Below, piece after piece: positions 33,937 through 44,227 of a stretch of DNA of 64,000 nt. Each line of letters starts with the position of its first letter. Positions within the stretch are counted from its first letter, which is position 1. This DNA comes from Yersinia proxima (GTDB taxonomy: Bacteria; Pseudomonadota; Gammaproteobacteria; Enterobacterales; Enterobacteriaceae), in contig NZ_CABHYG010000014.1 of the NCBI RefSeq assembly GCF_902170785.1, forward strand, positions 186,001 through 250,000, written 5' to 3'. Made by a program: the position numbers and the translations under genes. The notes beneath the pieces are model-generated. The model ran no database searches. It was not told the origin of the DNA and saw nothing but the letters and a program-made list of their open reading frames with translations.

Positions 33937-36900
33937 ATGAACATAAATAATATAACTCACTTATCCTGTTTTCGTAAAAGTTTGCTGGCAAGTTTACTCA
34001 TTCCTCTTTTTAGTCCGATTTATAGCTGGGCGGCACAAACAATAAGTGTCATGGACGGCACTTCTGTTCCTATTTCAGGTGAATATGGTTCTGACGGCGA
34101 CTATCAGGTTGCCGTGGCTGTTCAAGGTCTGGATAGTGCTGTCTCGGGGAGCGATGACCTTACCATCGATACTACGGGGCGCGGTGCAAATGGCGTCAAT
34201 GTCACCAATGGCGGCTCACTCTATCTGGACGGTTCCGCCATTAAGTCTCAAGGTGTGGTTGCCTATGGTATTAACAATAATAAAGGTTCGGTGACATTCT
34301 CGGGTGGGACGATTACTACCTTAGGCCAGCAGAGTCATGGTGTTAATTCTATTGGCCTGGGAAGTCGCACAGATATTAATGGCACTGAAATAACCACCCA
34401 GGGAAACTCAGCTTACGGTATTTCAGGAACGAGTGGTGCGGCACTAATAGTAAATAATACAACACTTAATACTAGTGGTGGCGGTGGCTATGGTATTTAT
34501 TTGAGTGATCCTGGTAGTACATTAACTGGCACTAATAATGTAATTAATAATTCCGGAGTGGGTGGCGGCACCGGAATTTATATTGCTTATGGCGGCTTAA
34601 ATGCAACTCTGGATGATACCACAATTAATATGACCAACGGCTACGCCGGGGTGAGTGTTGGCCGGGATTCGACTATTACCATGGATGGCTTGACGGCCAC
34701 GGGTAATATGAATCAGGTTCTTGATATTACCGGTTCGGCTACAGTCAGCAATGCCACTATTGATTTGGCTTCTGGCGCAGTATTACGGGCTATGGGTAAC
34801 AGTTCCATCAATAAAGCAGTCATTATATTAAATAATATCAATGCGATATCTCATAGCGGCAACGCGACGATGGTTAACGTTAATATGAATGCTGACGTCA
34901 CCATTAATGGCGGCTCCTACCATTCCAAAGGCACTTATGCCATGGGAATTTGGGTGCCGGATACGACGTCATCGGTGAAAGTAAATAATGCCGAGTTCAT
35001 TACCGAAGGAGATGGTGCCACTGCTATCGAAAACCGGGGCACGGCAACTGTTGATAGTACAGTCGTGAGAACGAATGGTAATAGTTCTCACGGTATTTAT
35101 TCAGAATCAATTTTTAATGCCACCAATATGAGCATATCCACAGCCGGTGTCGGCAGTATAGGGGGGACTGCTGCCCGGGGCGGTAATCTGAATCTTGATG
35201 GTGCGACCATCAATACCAGCGGCGACTCCGGAATGGTATTGGGAACTTTCTCCAGCTCATCCATCAATGCCAAAAATATTGCTGGCACCTCTACTGGTGC
35301 CAGTGCCTATGCTTTGTGGTTACAAACACGAAGCACCATTTTGCTGACAGACAGCCAAATTACTACCACTGGAGCTAATGCGGGTGGGATCTATACCACC
35401 AGTTCGACGGCAGACTATAGCCAGGTCGTGTTAGATAATACTCGAGTGGTGAGTGAGCAGGGGGCGGGGGTTCGAGCTTACGGTGCCAGCATTAATATTG
35501 ATGTGAAAAATGGTTCACAACTGAGCGGCGGCAACGGGGTGTTGGTGAATGCCTCGACCAATATAGGTACTGTGTCTGCCCCACTAAATCTTGTTAGCCA
35601 TGTCAATCTGAATGCTGATAACAATGCTGTTTTGGTTGGGGATGTTCAGGCGGATGCAAACAACAATGTAAATTTGACGCTCAAAAATAACTCCATCTGG
35701 AGTGGTGCGGCGCGTAATGCCAACAGTATTGATATTGATACCAGCAGTATTTGGAATTTGACGGGTGATGCTGATGTCGCATCACTAAATGCTTTAGGGC
35801 AGATAAACTTTACTCAAGTGGCCAGTAATACTCATGCCCGCATGCCTTATGGCTTCAGTACCTTAACGGTAAATGGCAATTTAACTGGCAACAGCACGCT
35901 GACCTTTAATGCGCAATTGGATGATGACAGTTCACCTGCGGATAAATTGCATGTGTTAGGTGACACGACAGGCAATCATACTGTTCAGGTGATTAATCAG
36001 GGGGGGCTGGGATCGTTAACCACCGGGGCCGGTATTAATTTGATCACTGTTGATGGGGACAGTAGCAGTAGCCGTTTTGCAATGAACGGTTCTGTAGTAG
36101 CGGGGGCTTATGAGTACTTCTTGTATCAGCTTGATGCACATAACTGGAACTTACAATCTAACTTGGCTCCAGTTATTCCTGTTGCGCCAATTGTGCCGAT
36201 AGATCCAGCAGACCCAGTTGCTCCGGTATATCCTGTTCTTCCCGGTAACCCGATCGCCCCGGTGACACCTGTTACCGCTTATCGCAGTGAAGTGCCGGGA
36301 TATATTGCCGCGCCGTGGTTAAATGCATTCTATGGTTTTACCACTTTAGGTAGTTTGCACGAACGCCGCGGTTCAGTTGAAGGTGCAGCCAATGGTTTTA
36401 ATCAGGATTCCTGGGGCCGGATTAGCGGGCAGCATAATAAGTTTGATGCGGGTCGTTTTAGCTATGACTCAGATATCTGGTTCGCTCAATTGGGTCATGA
36501 TTTCTATCAAGCTGAAAACTCTGCCGGAACACAGGCGACAGCGGGCGTGATGATAACACTGGGTAAACAGGAAACTGACACGCAAGATAAGGCGCGGGCT
36601 GTGCGTCCAGAACTATCGGTAAATACGGGTAAGATTAAGACTGATGCTTATGGTCTGGGCGGTTATTACACCTTAATGACGCCACAAGGTGGCTATATCG
36701 ACCTCGTCGGGCAAGGGACGTTATACCGCAATAATTATCAAAGCCAACATGATGCTAAACAGAATGGCTATGGTGTGGCGCTATCTGCCGAAGTGGGGCA
36801 GGCGTACGCTATTGCAGGAAGTTGGAAAGTGGAGCCTCAGGGACAACTGAAATACCAATATCTGAATCTAAACAGTTTCAGCGACGAAATCTCGGGAGTG

Positions 36901-37212
36901 AGCGGTACTGCTTATTCTGTTGGACAGGCCCGCGCTGGGATGCGTGTCTTTAGTGAGACAACCAAACAGCAGACCATCAAACCTTATTTCTCTGCTGATG
37001 TGGTGTATCAACTTGGCCAGAATCCACAGGTGACAGTTGATACAGCCAGTTTCCGTCCTGAATTCAGTAAAACATACTGGCAAAGTGGCGCTGGTGTGAC
37101 TGCTAAAGTGAATAGCAATGTTGATATTTATGCAGATGCTAAATATCAGCGCGCTTTTAACAGTAATATGGATGGTTATGCGGGTAATATTGGTGTGAAG
37201 ATCAGCTTCTGA
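33937..37212 (+). CDS. Type Va autotransporter, AIDA/pertactin-like
   Basis: A 1091-residue self-secreted surface protein. ATG 33937 is used; the open frame starts 11 codons earlier at TTG. The signal peptide is [20 protein letters not shown]. The passenger (about 28-745) is built of short beta-helix-like repeats rich in Gly, Asn, Ser and Thr with recurring GYGI, AYGI, SHGI and GGIYT turns. A proline-rich linker ([18 protein letters not shown] and similar) precedes a C-terminal barrel of about 290 residues that contains DSWGRISGQ and ends with aromatic IGVKISF. No protease motif is seen, so an adhesin role is most likely. A G7 run at 36000-36006 stays in frame. It occupies the place of the acid-fitness genes of E. 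coli. Confidence 0.88.
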   Translation: MNINNITHLSCFRKSLLASLLIPLFSPIYSWAAQTISVMDGTSVPISGEYGSDGDYQVAVAVQGLDSAVSGSDDLTIDTTGRGANGVNVTNGGSLYLDGSAIKSQGVVAYGINNNKGSVTFSGGTITTLGQQSHGVNSIGLGSRTDINGTEITTQGNSAYGISGTSGAALIVNNTTLNTSGGGGYGIYLSDPGSTLTGTNNVINNSGVGGGTGIYIAYGGLNATLDDTTINMTNGYAGVSVGRDSTITMDGLTATGNMNQVLDITGSATVSNATIDLASGAVLRAMGNSSINKAVIILNNINAISHSGNATMVNVNMNADVTINGGSYHSKGTYAMGIWVPDTTSSVKVNNAEFITEGDGATAIENRGTATVDSTVVRTNGNSSHGIYSESIFNATNMSISTAGVGSIGGTAARGGNLNLDGATINTSGDSGMVLGTFSSSSINAKNIAGTSTGASAYALWLQTRSTILLTDSQITTTGANAGGIYTTSSTADYSQVVLDNTRVVSEQGAGVRAYGASINIDVKNGSQLSGGNGVLVNASTNIGTVSAPLNLVSHVNLNADNNAVLVGDVQADANNNVNLTLKNNSIWSGAARNANSIDIDTSSIWNLTGDADVASLNALGQINFTQVASNTHARMPYGFSTLTVNGNLTGNSTLTFNAQLDDDSSPADKLHVLGDTTGNHTVQVINQGGLGSLTTGAGINLITVDGDSSSSRFAMNGSVVAGAYEYFLYQLDAHNWNLQSNLAPVIPVAPIVPIDPADPVAPVYPVLPGNPIAPVTPVTAYRSEVPGYIAAPWLNAFYGFTTLGSLHERRGSVEGAANGFNQDSWGRISGQHNKFDAGRFSYDSDIWFAQLGHDFYQAENSAGTQATAGVMITLGKQETDTQDKARAVRPELSVNTGKIKTDAYGLGGYYTLMTPQGGYIDLVGQGTLYRNNYQSQHDAKQNGYGVALSAEVGQAYAIAGSWKVEPQGQLKYQYLNLNSFSDEISGVSGTAYSVGQARAGMRVFSETTKQQTIKPYFSADVVYQLGQNPQVTVDTASFRPEFSKTYWQSGAGVTAKVNSNVDIYADAKYQRAFNSNMDGYAGNIGVKISF

Positions 37213-37236
37213 TTCATCATGTTGCAGTATGAATTT

Positions 37237-37261
37237 CAGGCCAGGGCTTAGCTCTGGCCTG
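37237..37261 (+). terminator. Hairpin in the convergent gap autotransporter / gor
   Basis: CAGGCCAG / CTGGCCTG encloses GGCTTAGCT, 24 bases after the autotransporter stop. Short T-runs follow (ATCTTTAG), making it a moderate terminator. Confidence 0.65.
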
Positions 37262-37275
37262 ATCTTTAGCTGACC

Positions 37276-38628
37276 TTAGCGCATGGTGACAAATTCTTCG
37301 GCGGCAGTCGGGTGGATGGCAACTGTGTTGTCGAAATCTTTCTTGGTTGCGCCCATCTTCACGGCGACAGCGAACCCTTGTAGGATTTCATCCATACCAA
37401 AACCGATGCCGTGAATACCGACAATCTTCTCTTCCGGCCCTGCGCATACCAGTTTCATCCGGCATGGCTGGCGGTGCTGAGTCACGGCGCTGTACATCGC
37501 GGTGAAGGACGATTTGTAGACTTTCACTTGCTCGTCGCCAAACTTCTCGCGCGCTTGCGGTTCAGTCAGGCCAATAGTCCCGATTGGTGGGTGGCTGAAT
37601 ACCACGGTTGGGATATTGCTGTAATCCAAATGCTCGTCCGGCTTGTTATTAAACAGGCGTTCAGACAGACGGCGACCCGCCGCAACCGCCACCGGCGTCA
37701 GCTCAACGGCACCGGTATTATCACCAACAGCGTAGATACCTTTGACGTTAGTATTCTGGAATTTATCGACCTCGATATAGCCTTTTTCATTGGTTTTGAC
37801 ACCGCTGGCGGCCAGATTCAGGTTATCGGTTGCAGGTGTACGGCCGATTGCCCAAATCAGATGGTCGACAGTCACTTCTGTGCCGTTTTCCAATTGCAGT
37901 GTCAGGCTGCCATCGGCATTTTTGATAACTGCTTTCGGTACTGCCTCGGTATGCAGTTTCGGCCCTTCGGTGTTCATCACTTCCAACAGGGTTTCAACAA
38001 TCAGCGGATCAAAGGTACGCAGCGGCGCATGTTTGCGTACAAACAGATGCGTTTCTGTACCTAACCCATTGAGTACCCCCGCGATTTCTACCGCAATATA
38101 GCCGGCACCCACTACGGCAACCCGTTTTGGCATCTCATCCAATTCGAAGAAACCATCGGAATCAATCCCGTATTCCGCCCCTGGAATATCTGGATGACTT
38201 GGGCGACCGCCGGTGGCGATCAGGATATGGTCGGCGGTTATCTTCTCACCGTTCACTTCCACGGTATGCGCATCAACAAAACGCGCAAAACCCTTAATAA
38301 CATCCACTTTGTTATTGCTTAAACCACGGTCATAAGACTGATGGATACGATCGATGTAAGCAGTACGATTGGCAATCAGCGTTTTCCAATCGAAATGATT
38401 CACTGTGGTGTCGAAACCGTAATCCGGGCCATACAGTTTAATGGCTTCTGCAATTTGTGCCGCATGCCACATCACTTTTTTTGGTACACAACCGACGTTG
38501 ACACAGGTGCCACCGAGCTCTTTAGCTTCGATCAGCGCGCATTTCTTGCCATACATTGCAGCCCGGTTGATCGATGCGATCCCACCACTGCCACCGCCAA
38601 TTGCCAGATAGTCGTAATGTTTGGTCAT
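37276..38628 (-). CDS. gor: Glutathione reductase Gor
   Basis: Cytoplasmic FAD/NADPH disulfide reductase that keeps glutathione reduced. The ATG at 38628 ([16 protein letters not shown]) matches E. coli and gives 450 residues; the frame extends five codons upstream. Features are the FAD-binding GGGSGG, the redox disulfide C42/C47 in [13 protein letters not shown], the NADPH-binding [14 protein letters not shown], and the second FAD motif IYAVGDNTG. The C-terminal catalytic His-Glu pair sits in IHPTAAEEF. Downstream neighbours on the right are rlmJ and prlC, as in E. coli. Confidence 0.97.
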   Translation of the reverse strand: MTKHYDYLAIGGGSGGIASINRAAMYGKKCALIEAKELGGTCVNVGCVPKKVMWHAAQIAEAIKLYGPDYGFDTTVNHFDWKTLIANRTAYIDRIHQSYDRGLSNNKVDVIKGFARFVDAHTVEVNGEKITADHILIATGGRPSHPDIPGAEYGIDSDGFFELDEMPKRVAVVGAGYIAVEIAGVLNGLGTETHLFVRKHAPLRTFDPLIVETLLEVMNTEGPKLHTEAVPKAVIKNADGSLTLQLENGTEVTVDHLIWAIGRTPATDNLNLAASGVKTNEKGYIEVDKFQNTNVKGIYAVGDNTGAVELTPVAVAAGRRLSERLFNNKPDEHLDYSNIPTVVFSHPPIGTIGLTEPQAREKFGDEQVKVYKSSFTAMYSAVTQHRQPCRMKLVCAGPEEKIVGIHGIGFGMDEILQGFAVAVKMGATKKDFDNTVAIHPTAAEEFVTMR

Positions 38629-38724
38629 CAGTGTCGTTTCCAAGTCGTTTAAAAAATTGCCTATGAGTTTAACGCCTGCTAATACTTTGTCGCAAAGATT
38701 GCATCAATTACTCTGATAGGCAGC

Positions 38725-39567
38725 TTATTCCGGCACTACCCATTTCACCAGTGTATGACCATGGCCGGATGGCACCAGAGCTTTGTGCAGCCACGGCAGT
38801 AGCGTGTTCATTTGCTGCTCCAGCTTCCACGGTGGGTTAATCACAATCATGCCAGACGCGGTCATACCGTGTTGGTCACTGTCAGGGCGAACGGCCAATT
38901 CAATTTGCAAGATACGGCGGATGCCAGTGGCTTCCAAATCCCGTAATAGACGTTTGACTTGCTGGCGTAAAACCACCGGATACCATAATGCATAGGTGCC
39001 CGTTGCAAAACGTTTATAACCTTCCTGAATACCTTTCACCACATCCTGATAATCAGTTTTCATTTCATACGGTGGGTCGATAAGAATCAAACCGCGGCGT
39101 GATGGTGGCGGTAACTGTGATTTAAGCTGCTGATAACCATCGGCTCGCTGGACTTTGGCGCGTTCGTCTTTGGCAAATTCATTGCGCAGCAGCGGATAAT
39201 CGCTAGGGTGCAGTTCGGTCAGATGGATTTTGTCGTATTCACGTAGTAAATGGCGGGCAATCAGCGGTGAACCGGGGTAATAACGCAACTTCTCACTGCG
39301 ATTAAAATAATTGATTGCACTCATATACGGGGCTAAATCAGCGGGTAAGTCATCGCGTTGCCACAGTTGGCCGATACCTTCAAGGTATTCACCCGTGCGT
39401 TCAGCATGTTCGCCACTTAACTGATAGCGGCCAGCACCGGCGTGAGTATCCAGATAAAGGAAGGGTTTTTCTTTCTCTTTCAAAGACTCAATAATCAGGC
39501 TTTGAACGGTATGTTTCAGAACGTCGGCATGGTTGCCAGCGTGAAAACTATGGCGGTAACTTAACAT
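38725..39567 (-). CDS. rlmJ: 23S rRNA m6A2030 methyltransferase RlmJ
   Basis: SAM-dependent methylase that modifies A2030 of 23S rRNA. It has 280 residues, the normal size. It starts MLSYRHSFHAGNHADVLKH, the typical RlmJ N-terminus, and has YLDTHAGAGRY as the SAM-binding loop and LILIDPPYEM as the catalytic DPPY motif of N6-adenine methylases. It lies between gor and prlC as in E. coli. Confidence 0.96.
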   Translation of the reverse strand: MLSYRHSFHAGNHADVLKHTVQSLIIESLKEKEKPFLYLDTHAGAGRYQLSGEHAERTGEYLEGIGQLWQRDDLPADLAPYMSAINYFNRSEKLRYYPGSPLIARHLLREYDKIHLTELHPSDYPLLRNEFAKDERAKVQRADGYQQLKSQLPPPSRRGLILIDPPYEMKTDYQDVVKGIQEGYKRFATGTYALWYPVVLRQQVKRLLRDLEATGIRRILQIELAVRPDSDQHGMTASGMIVINPPWKLEQQMNTLLPWLHKALVPSGHGHTLVKWVVPE

Positions 39568-39903
39568 TTTATTTTAACCAATTGATATATCTGTACATTG
39601 CGGCTGTGTTTCTTGCGGCCTTTCTTTGTAGATGCGACAAAACATCGTCGTCAGTCACCGCAGCCAACACATTATGGCAACTAGTATAAACTGTCTGGTG
39701 GATAAAAAGTGAAAAGCATTAATTGGTGATAAAAATCTCATCGTTACGCAATGGAAAGGTTGAGGCTGTTGATTGGCCAATTTAAGCCGTCAGCCATTGA
39801 TTTTCATACTGACAGACCTCATCTTAATTATTAATACATAATTTATTCTCTGTTGCCGGGCACTGTCTGGCGCTGAAATTCAAAAAACAATCAGGACTTC
39901 CTT
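39568..39903. other. Divergent promoter region rlmJ / prlC
   Basis: No gene or RNA recognised. The prlC ribosome-binding site is likely AGGACTTCCTT before its ATG. prlC is a heat-shock (sigma-32) gene in E. coli, but no clear sigma-32 promoter was picked out by eye. Confidence 0.5.
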
Positions 39904-41946
39904 ATGACAAATCCGCTGTTGACCCCGTTCTCCCTGCCGCCATTTTCTGCTATTCGCCCTGAAGATATCGTGCCTGCGGTGAAATCCGCATTGGATGAAT
40001 GCCGTCAAGCGGTGGAGCGGGTGGTCGCCCAGCCAGGGCCTTTCACCTGGGATAACTTGTGTCAGCCGCTGGCCGAATCCGATGATCGCTTATCACGCAT
40101 TTGGTCGCCAGTCGGGCATTTGAATTCAGTTAAAAACAGCCCGGAATTGCGTGCGGCTTATGAACAAAGTTTGCCACTGCTATCTGAATACGGCACTTGG
40201 GTCGGTCAGCATAAAGGTTTGTATCAGGCCTATGTCAGCTTGAAAGAAGGGCCGGGGTTTGATGCCTTGACGGCTCCACAGCGTAAAGCGGTAGAAAACG
40301 CGCTGCGTGATTTCCAGTTATCCGGTATTGGTCTGGAGCCGGAACAACAAAAACGTTATGGCGAAATTGTGGCCCGCTTATCTGAGTTGGGGTCGACTTA
40401 CAGCAATAATGTGCTTGATGCCACTATGGGTTGGAGCAAGTTGATTACCGATGTTGAGCAACTGAAAGGTTTGCCAGAAAGTGCATTAGCCGCCGCTAAA
40501 GCCATGGCCGAAGCCAAAGAGCAAGAGGGCTGGTTGCTGACTCTGGATATGCCGAGTTACTTGCCGGTGCTGACTTATGCCGATAACGCTGAATTGCGCG
40601 AAGAGATGTATCGCGCCTTTGCCACTCGCGCTTCTGATCAAGGGCCGAATGCGGGCAAATGGGATAACAGCGAAATCATGGCCGAAATCCTGACATTGCG
40701 CCATGAATTGGCTCAATTACTGGGCTTTAGTAGTTATGCCGATAAATCACTGGCGACCAAGATGGCAGAAAGCCCACAACAGGTGCTGGGCTTCTTGAAT
40801 GATTTGGCAAAACGCGCGCGACCACAAGCAGAAGAAGAGCTGGCGCAGTTACGTGCTTTTGCTGAAAAACATTATGGTGTCAGCGAGTTAGCCGCATGGG
40901 ACATCACCTATTACTCCGAAAAACAAAAGCAGCACTTGTTCTCTATCAGCGACGAGCAATTGCGCCCTTACTTCCCGGAACAGCGGGTGGTTGAAGGGCT
41001 GTTTGAAGTGGTTAAACGCATTTATGGCATTACTGCTAAAGAACGCCATGATGTTGATACCTGGCATCCAGATGTGCGTTTCTTCGAGCTATATGATGCC
41101 AGCGGTGAACTGCGCGGTAGCTTCTATCTGGACTTATATGCTCGTGAACACAAGCGCGGCGGTGCCTGGATGGACGATTGCGTCGGCAGCTTGCGTTTAG
41201 CGAATGGCCAATTACAAAAACCTGTCGCTTACCTAACCTGTAACTTTAACGGGCCAGTGGGCGGCAAACCGGCGCTGTTTACTCATAACGAAGTAACCAC
41301 GCTGTTCCATGAGTTCGGCCACGGTTTACATCATATGTTGACCCAAATTGATACTGCCGGTGTCTCGGGTATCAACGGCGTACCGTGGGATGCGGTCGAA
41401 TTGCCAAGCCAGTTTATGGAAAATTGGTGCTGGGAACCGGAAGCACTGGCGTTTATCTCCGGTCATTACGAAACCCATGAGCCACTGCCACAAGAGATGC
41501 TGGATAAACTGCTGGCGGCGAAAAACTATCAGGCAGCACTGTTTATCCTGCGCCAATTGGAGTTCGGCCTGTTCGATTTCCGGATGCATTATGAGTTCGA
41601 TCCGCTGACCGGCGCACAGATCCTGCCGATCTTATATGAAGTGAAAAAACAGGTCGCGGTAGTACCATCGCCAACTTGGGGCCGTTTCCCACATGCCTTT
41701 AGCCATATCTTTGCCGGTGGCTATGCCGCGGGTTATTACAGTTACTTGTGGGCGGAAGTGCTCTCGGCTGATGCTTTCTCGCGCTTTGAAGAAGAGGGTA
41801 TTTTCAATGCCGCAACAGGGCAGTCGTTCCTCGATAATATTCTGTCTCGTGGCGGTTCTGAGGAGCCAATGACTCTGTTCAAGCGCTTCCGTGGCCGTGA
41901 GCCGCAGTTGGATGCTATGCTGCGCCATTACGGTATTAAGGGCTAG
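39904..41946 (+). CDS. prlC: Oligopeptidase A PrlC
   Basis: Cytoplasmic zinc metallopeptidase (M3 family) that degrades signal peptides and short peptides. Its 680 residues match E. coli. The zinc motif HEFGHGLHH (HExxH) is in the segment NEVTTLFHEFGHGLHHML, and the third ligand glutamate lies downstream in ELPSQFMENWCWE. The start MTNPLLTPFSLPPFSAI is typical. rsmJ follows after three bases, so the two are co-transcribed, as in E. coli. Confidence 0.97.
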   Translation: MTNPLLTPFSLPPFSAIRPEDIVPAVKSALDECRQAVERVVAQPGPFTWDNLCQPLAESDDRLSRIWSPVGHLNSVKNSPELRAAYEQSLPLLSEYGTWVGQHKGLYQAYVSLKEGPGFDALTAPQRKAVENALRDFQLSGIGLEPEQQKRYGEIVARLSELGSTYSNNVLDATMGWSKLITDVEQLKGLPESALAAAKAMAEAKEQEGWLLTLDMPSYLPVLTYADNAELREEMYRAFATRASDQGPNAGKWDNSEIMAEILTLRHELAQLLGFSSYADKSLATKMAESPQQVLGFLNDLAKRARPQAEEELAQLRAFAEKHYGVSELAAWDITYYSEKQKQHLFSISDEQLRPYFPEQRVVEGLFEVVKRIYGITAKERHDVDTWHPDVRFFELYDASGELRGSFYLDLYAREHKRGGAWMDDCVGSLRLANGQLQKPVAYLTCNFNGPVGGKPALFTHNEVTTLFHEFGHGLHHMLTQIDTAGVSGINGVPWDAVELPSQFMENWCWEPEALAFISGHYETHEPLPQEMLDKLLAAKNYQAALFILRQLEFGLFDFRMHYEFDPLTGAQILPILYEVKKQVAVVPSPTWGRFPHAFSHIFAGGYAAGYYSYLWAEVLSADAFSRFEEEGIFNAATGQSFLDNILSRGGSEEPMTLFKRFRGREPQLDAMLRHYGIKG

Positions 41947-41949
41947 AAT

Positions 41950-42702
41950 GTGTCACAGGTAAGTATTTGTTTATTGTCTGAAGCAGGCGCCGATCCCGGC
42001 GCCTTGTCTATTCTGGCTGAACGCTGGGGTTTGGTGTCTGACGAGCAATCTATTATGGCGCTGGTATTAACACCTGAGCGCCTTGAACTGCGTAAGCGGG
42101 ATGAGCCAAAACTCGGCGGCATTTATGTTGATTTTGTTGCTGGCACGCTGGCCCATCGTCGTAAATTTGGTGGCGGGCGCGGTGAGGCAGTGGCTAAAGC
42201 TGTCGGTATCAAAAAAGGGTATCTGCCGCGCGTGGTCGATGCGACCGCAGGCCTTGGGCGAGATGCTTTTGTACTGGCGGCACTGGGTTGTCATGTGCAG
42301 ATGCTGGAGCGCAATCCAGTGGTTGCTGCATTGCTGGATGATGGTTTGCGCCGTGGTTATCAGGACGGCGAAATTGGCCCGTGGTTACGCGAGCGGTTAA
42401 CGCTATTACATGCTTCCAGTTTAACCGCGCTGGCGGAAATTGAACCTCGGCCCGAAGTGGTGTATCTCGATCCGATGTACCCACACCGGCAAAAAAGTGC
42501 GTTGGTTAAAAAGGAAATGCGGGTGTTCCAGTCATTGGTCGGAGCTGACGAAGACGCTGATGGTTTACTGGCACCGGCGCGCGCATTGGCAACCAAACGG
42601 GTGGTGGTTAAGCGCCCGGATTATGCCGAACCACTGGCAGGTGTTACAGCTCAGGCCGCAGTGACGACTAAAAGTCATCGTTTTGATTTATATTTGCCTT
42701 AG
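41950..42702 (+). CDS. rsmJ: 16S rRNA m2G1516 methyltransferase RsmJ
   Basis: SAM-dependent methylase that modifies G1516 of 16S rRNA. The 250-residue frame begins with GTG three bases after the prlC stop. Motifs are [16 protein letters not shown] (SAM loop) and [10 protein letters not shown] (catalytic DPMY). The end [14 protein letters not shown] is characteristic. No closer ATG fits the family N-terminus. Confidence 0.95.
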   Translation: MSQVSICLLSEAGADPGALSILAERWGLVSDEQSIMALVLTPERLELRKRDEPKLGGIYVDFVAGTLAHRRKFGGGRGEAVAKAVGIKKGYLPRVVDATAGLGRDAFVLAALGCHVQMLERNPVVAALLDDGLRRGYQDGEIGPWLRERLTLLHASSLTALAEIEPRPEVVYLDPMYPHRQKSALVKKEMRVFQSLVGADEDADGLLAPARALATKRVVVKRPDYAEPLAGVTAQAAVTTKSHRFDLYLP

Positions 42703-42719
42703 CAATGCTGATTTAATCA

Positions 42720-42752
42720 TAGGCTGCCGAAGTGATGTTGGCAGCCTGAGTT
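42720..42752 (+). terminator. Terminator-like hairpin after rsmJ
   Basis: AGGCTGCC / GGCAGCCT with an 11-base loop is followed by GAGTTTAAT. The T-run is short. It lies in the convergent gap to the metalloprotease gene. Confidence 0.65.
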
Positions 42753-42768
42753 TAATATGACTTGGTCG

Positions 42769-44007
42769 TTATGCCGCAAATTGCGGGCTGACAATAAAGT
42801 TATTTAATGAAAGTTGATGTTTACCGGTGAGTTTTATCATCATGTCGGTTTCATGCACCTTATTATCAAAATCAATCATCAAATATGTAATATCTCTTAT
42901 TTCATCATATTTTTGCATTATTTCTGTTTGGCCACTAAAGCTGTATCTATCAACTAAAGCCACATTATCATTAGTATATATAAGTGGTGATAGATCAATT
43001 TTATCTTTATGCGATTTAAAGTCGTGTAGGGTATCGGCAGCAATCGTCATCGACTCTCTCGTACTCCGATAACAAAAAATATTACTGCCATTTTTCCCCC
43101 AAAATTGATCGGCTCCATATCCGCCCGTCAGGATATTATCTACATCATTACCGATGATTTGATCATCGCCACGACCACCAACTGCATTTTCAATAGTTGC
43201 TCCATAGGCAATAGAGATATTCCCGGTTAATCCTCCCACGTTTGAGAAACTGCCCGCCACAAGATTGATGACCAGATCCTGGGTTTGATCAGAAAAATTA
43301 AAAGTATCAATCCCACCTGCGTCCCATATACAGAGTATCGGCGTGCGATTGGAGTAGGTGTAAATATCGTTACCTACGCGGGTGTTCATATTGGCACCAT
43401 AAAGATATTGGAGTGCAGCGATATCGTAGAGTTGTGGTGTGGATACATGATACCCACCATAGTTGGCACCTGAATACTGCTCAGAGAGATAGCTCATGAC
43501 GCTTTCTCGTTGTGTCAGCCTAACTGTGTCATGAGTGTGTTTCAAACCAACAGCATGTAAAAGTTCATGAGCGATAACGTGACCGCCATAATTTAAGTGA
43601 GTGGGAGTACGGTTCTCTGAGATATCGGCATTAATACACACAGGACTGAGGTTTCTTGTGCCAGGAATGTATGCATAACCTGCCACTTTGATAGGTTTAT
43701 CTGGATGGATATTGACGATGGGGATATTAGCTTGAGTTCTTTCATCCTCAACAAATCTTATATTTGCCACGGCCGATATATTTTTTAGCGTGGTTTTTAC
43801 TTGGGATATTTGTGACGGATTAACAGATGATATTGGGATTTCACTATTGAGTTTATAATGATGATATTCCTTTGGAATATTTTGAGTAAATGAAAAAGTC
43901 ACCGTGGTAATGTTGTTACTATCTTTTATTTCCCATCTCCCAGGATAAATTATTCTCGCGTAATCTATATTTCCCAAGTTGTTAGTTGTGTTTTTTATTT
44001 CTTCCAT
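42769..44007 (-). CDS. Serralysin-like RTX metalloprotease (M10), orphan
   Basis: A 412-residue metzincin. The zinc site is HELLHAVGLKH (H147, E148, H151, H157) and the Met-turn is SVMSY (M171), the M10 family arrangement. After the catalytic domain come RTX calcium-binding repeats (about 277-312: GGRGDDQII, GNDVDNIL, GGYGADQFW, GKNGSNIF), then a C-terminal domain with LSLNNFIV near the end, resembling the type I secretion signal of serralysins, here followed by six more residues. There is no Sec signal peptide. Serralysins are about 480 residues with a propeptide, so this one is short. No PrtDEF-like exporter or inhibitor gene lies nearby. The gene is more AT-rich than its neighbours, suggesting acquisition. 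Confidence 0.87.
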   Translation of the reverse strand: MEEIKNTTNNLGNIDYARIIYPGRWEIKDSNNITTVTFSFTQNIPKEYHHYKLNSEIPISSVNPSQISQVKTTLKNISAVANIRFVEDERTQANIPIVNIHPDKPIKVAGYAYIPGTRNLSPVCINADISENRTPTHLNYGGHVIAHELLHAVGLKHTHDTVRLTQRESVMSYLSEQYSGANYGGYHVSTPQLYDIAALQYLYGANMNTRVGNDIYTYSNRTPILCIWDAGGIDTFNFSDQTQDLVINLVAGSFSNVGGLTGNISIAYGATIENAVGGRGDDQIIGNDVDNILTGGYGADQFWGKNGSNIFCYRSTRESMTIAADTLHDFKSHKDKIDLSPLIYTNDNVALVDRYSFSGQTEIMQKYDEIRDITYLMIDFDNKVHETDMMIKLTGKHQLSLNNFIVSPQFAA

Positions 44008-44178
44008 GAATATCCAATCCTGTAATTGTTGAAATTTATATGATTTTACATCTATTAATGTGTAGGGATATTACTGATGAGGCTATTATTTTAAATAAGC
44101 GAAATCTTAAAGAGAAATTTTAATATGAATGGATTAATGCATATGAATGTGAGTTGTGAATATGATTGTATATAAATA

Positions 44179-44218
44179 GCCCATACTCTTCTCGAGCTTA
44201 TCTCAAAGAATATGGGCG
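44179..44218 (-). terminator. Terminator hairpin between gdhA and the metalloprotease
   Basis: GCCCATACTCTT pairs with AAGAATATGGGC (one mismatch) about ten bases beyond the gdhA stop. Leftward, the stem is followed by TATTTATATA, a weak U-tract. Confidence 0.65.
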
Positions 44219-44227
44219 TTTTATTAT

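Noticed and set aside
37411-38064. 217-codon open frame antisense to gor
   Set aside because: Opposite a highly conserved enzyme and without recognisable domains.
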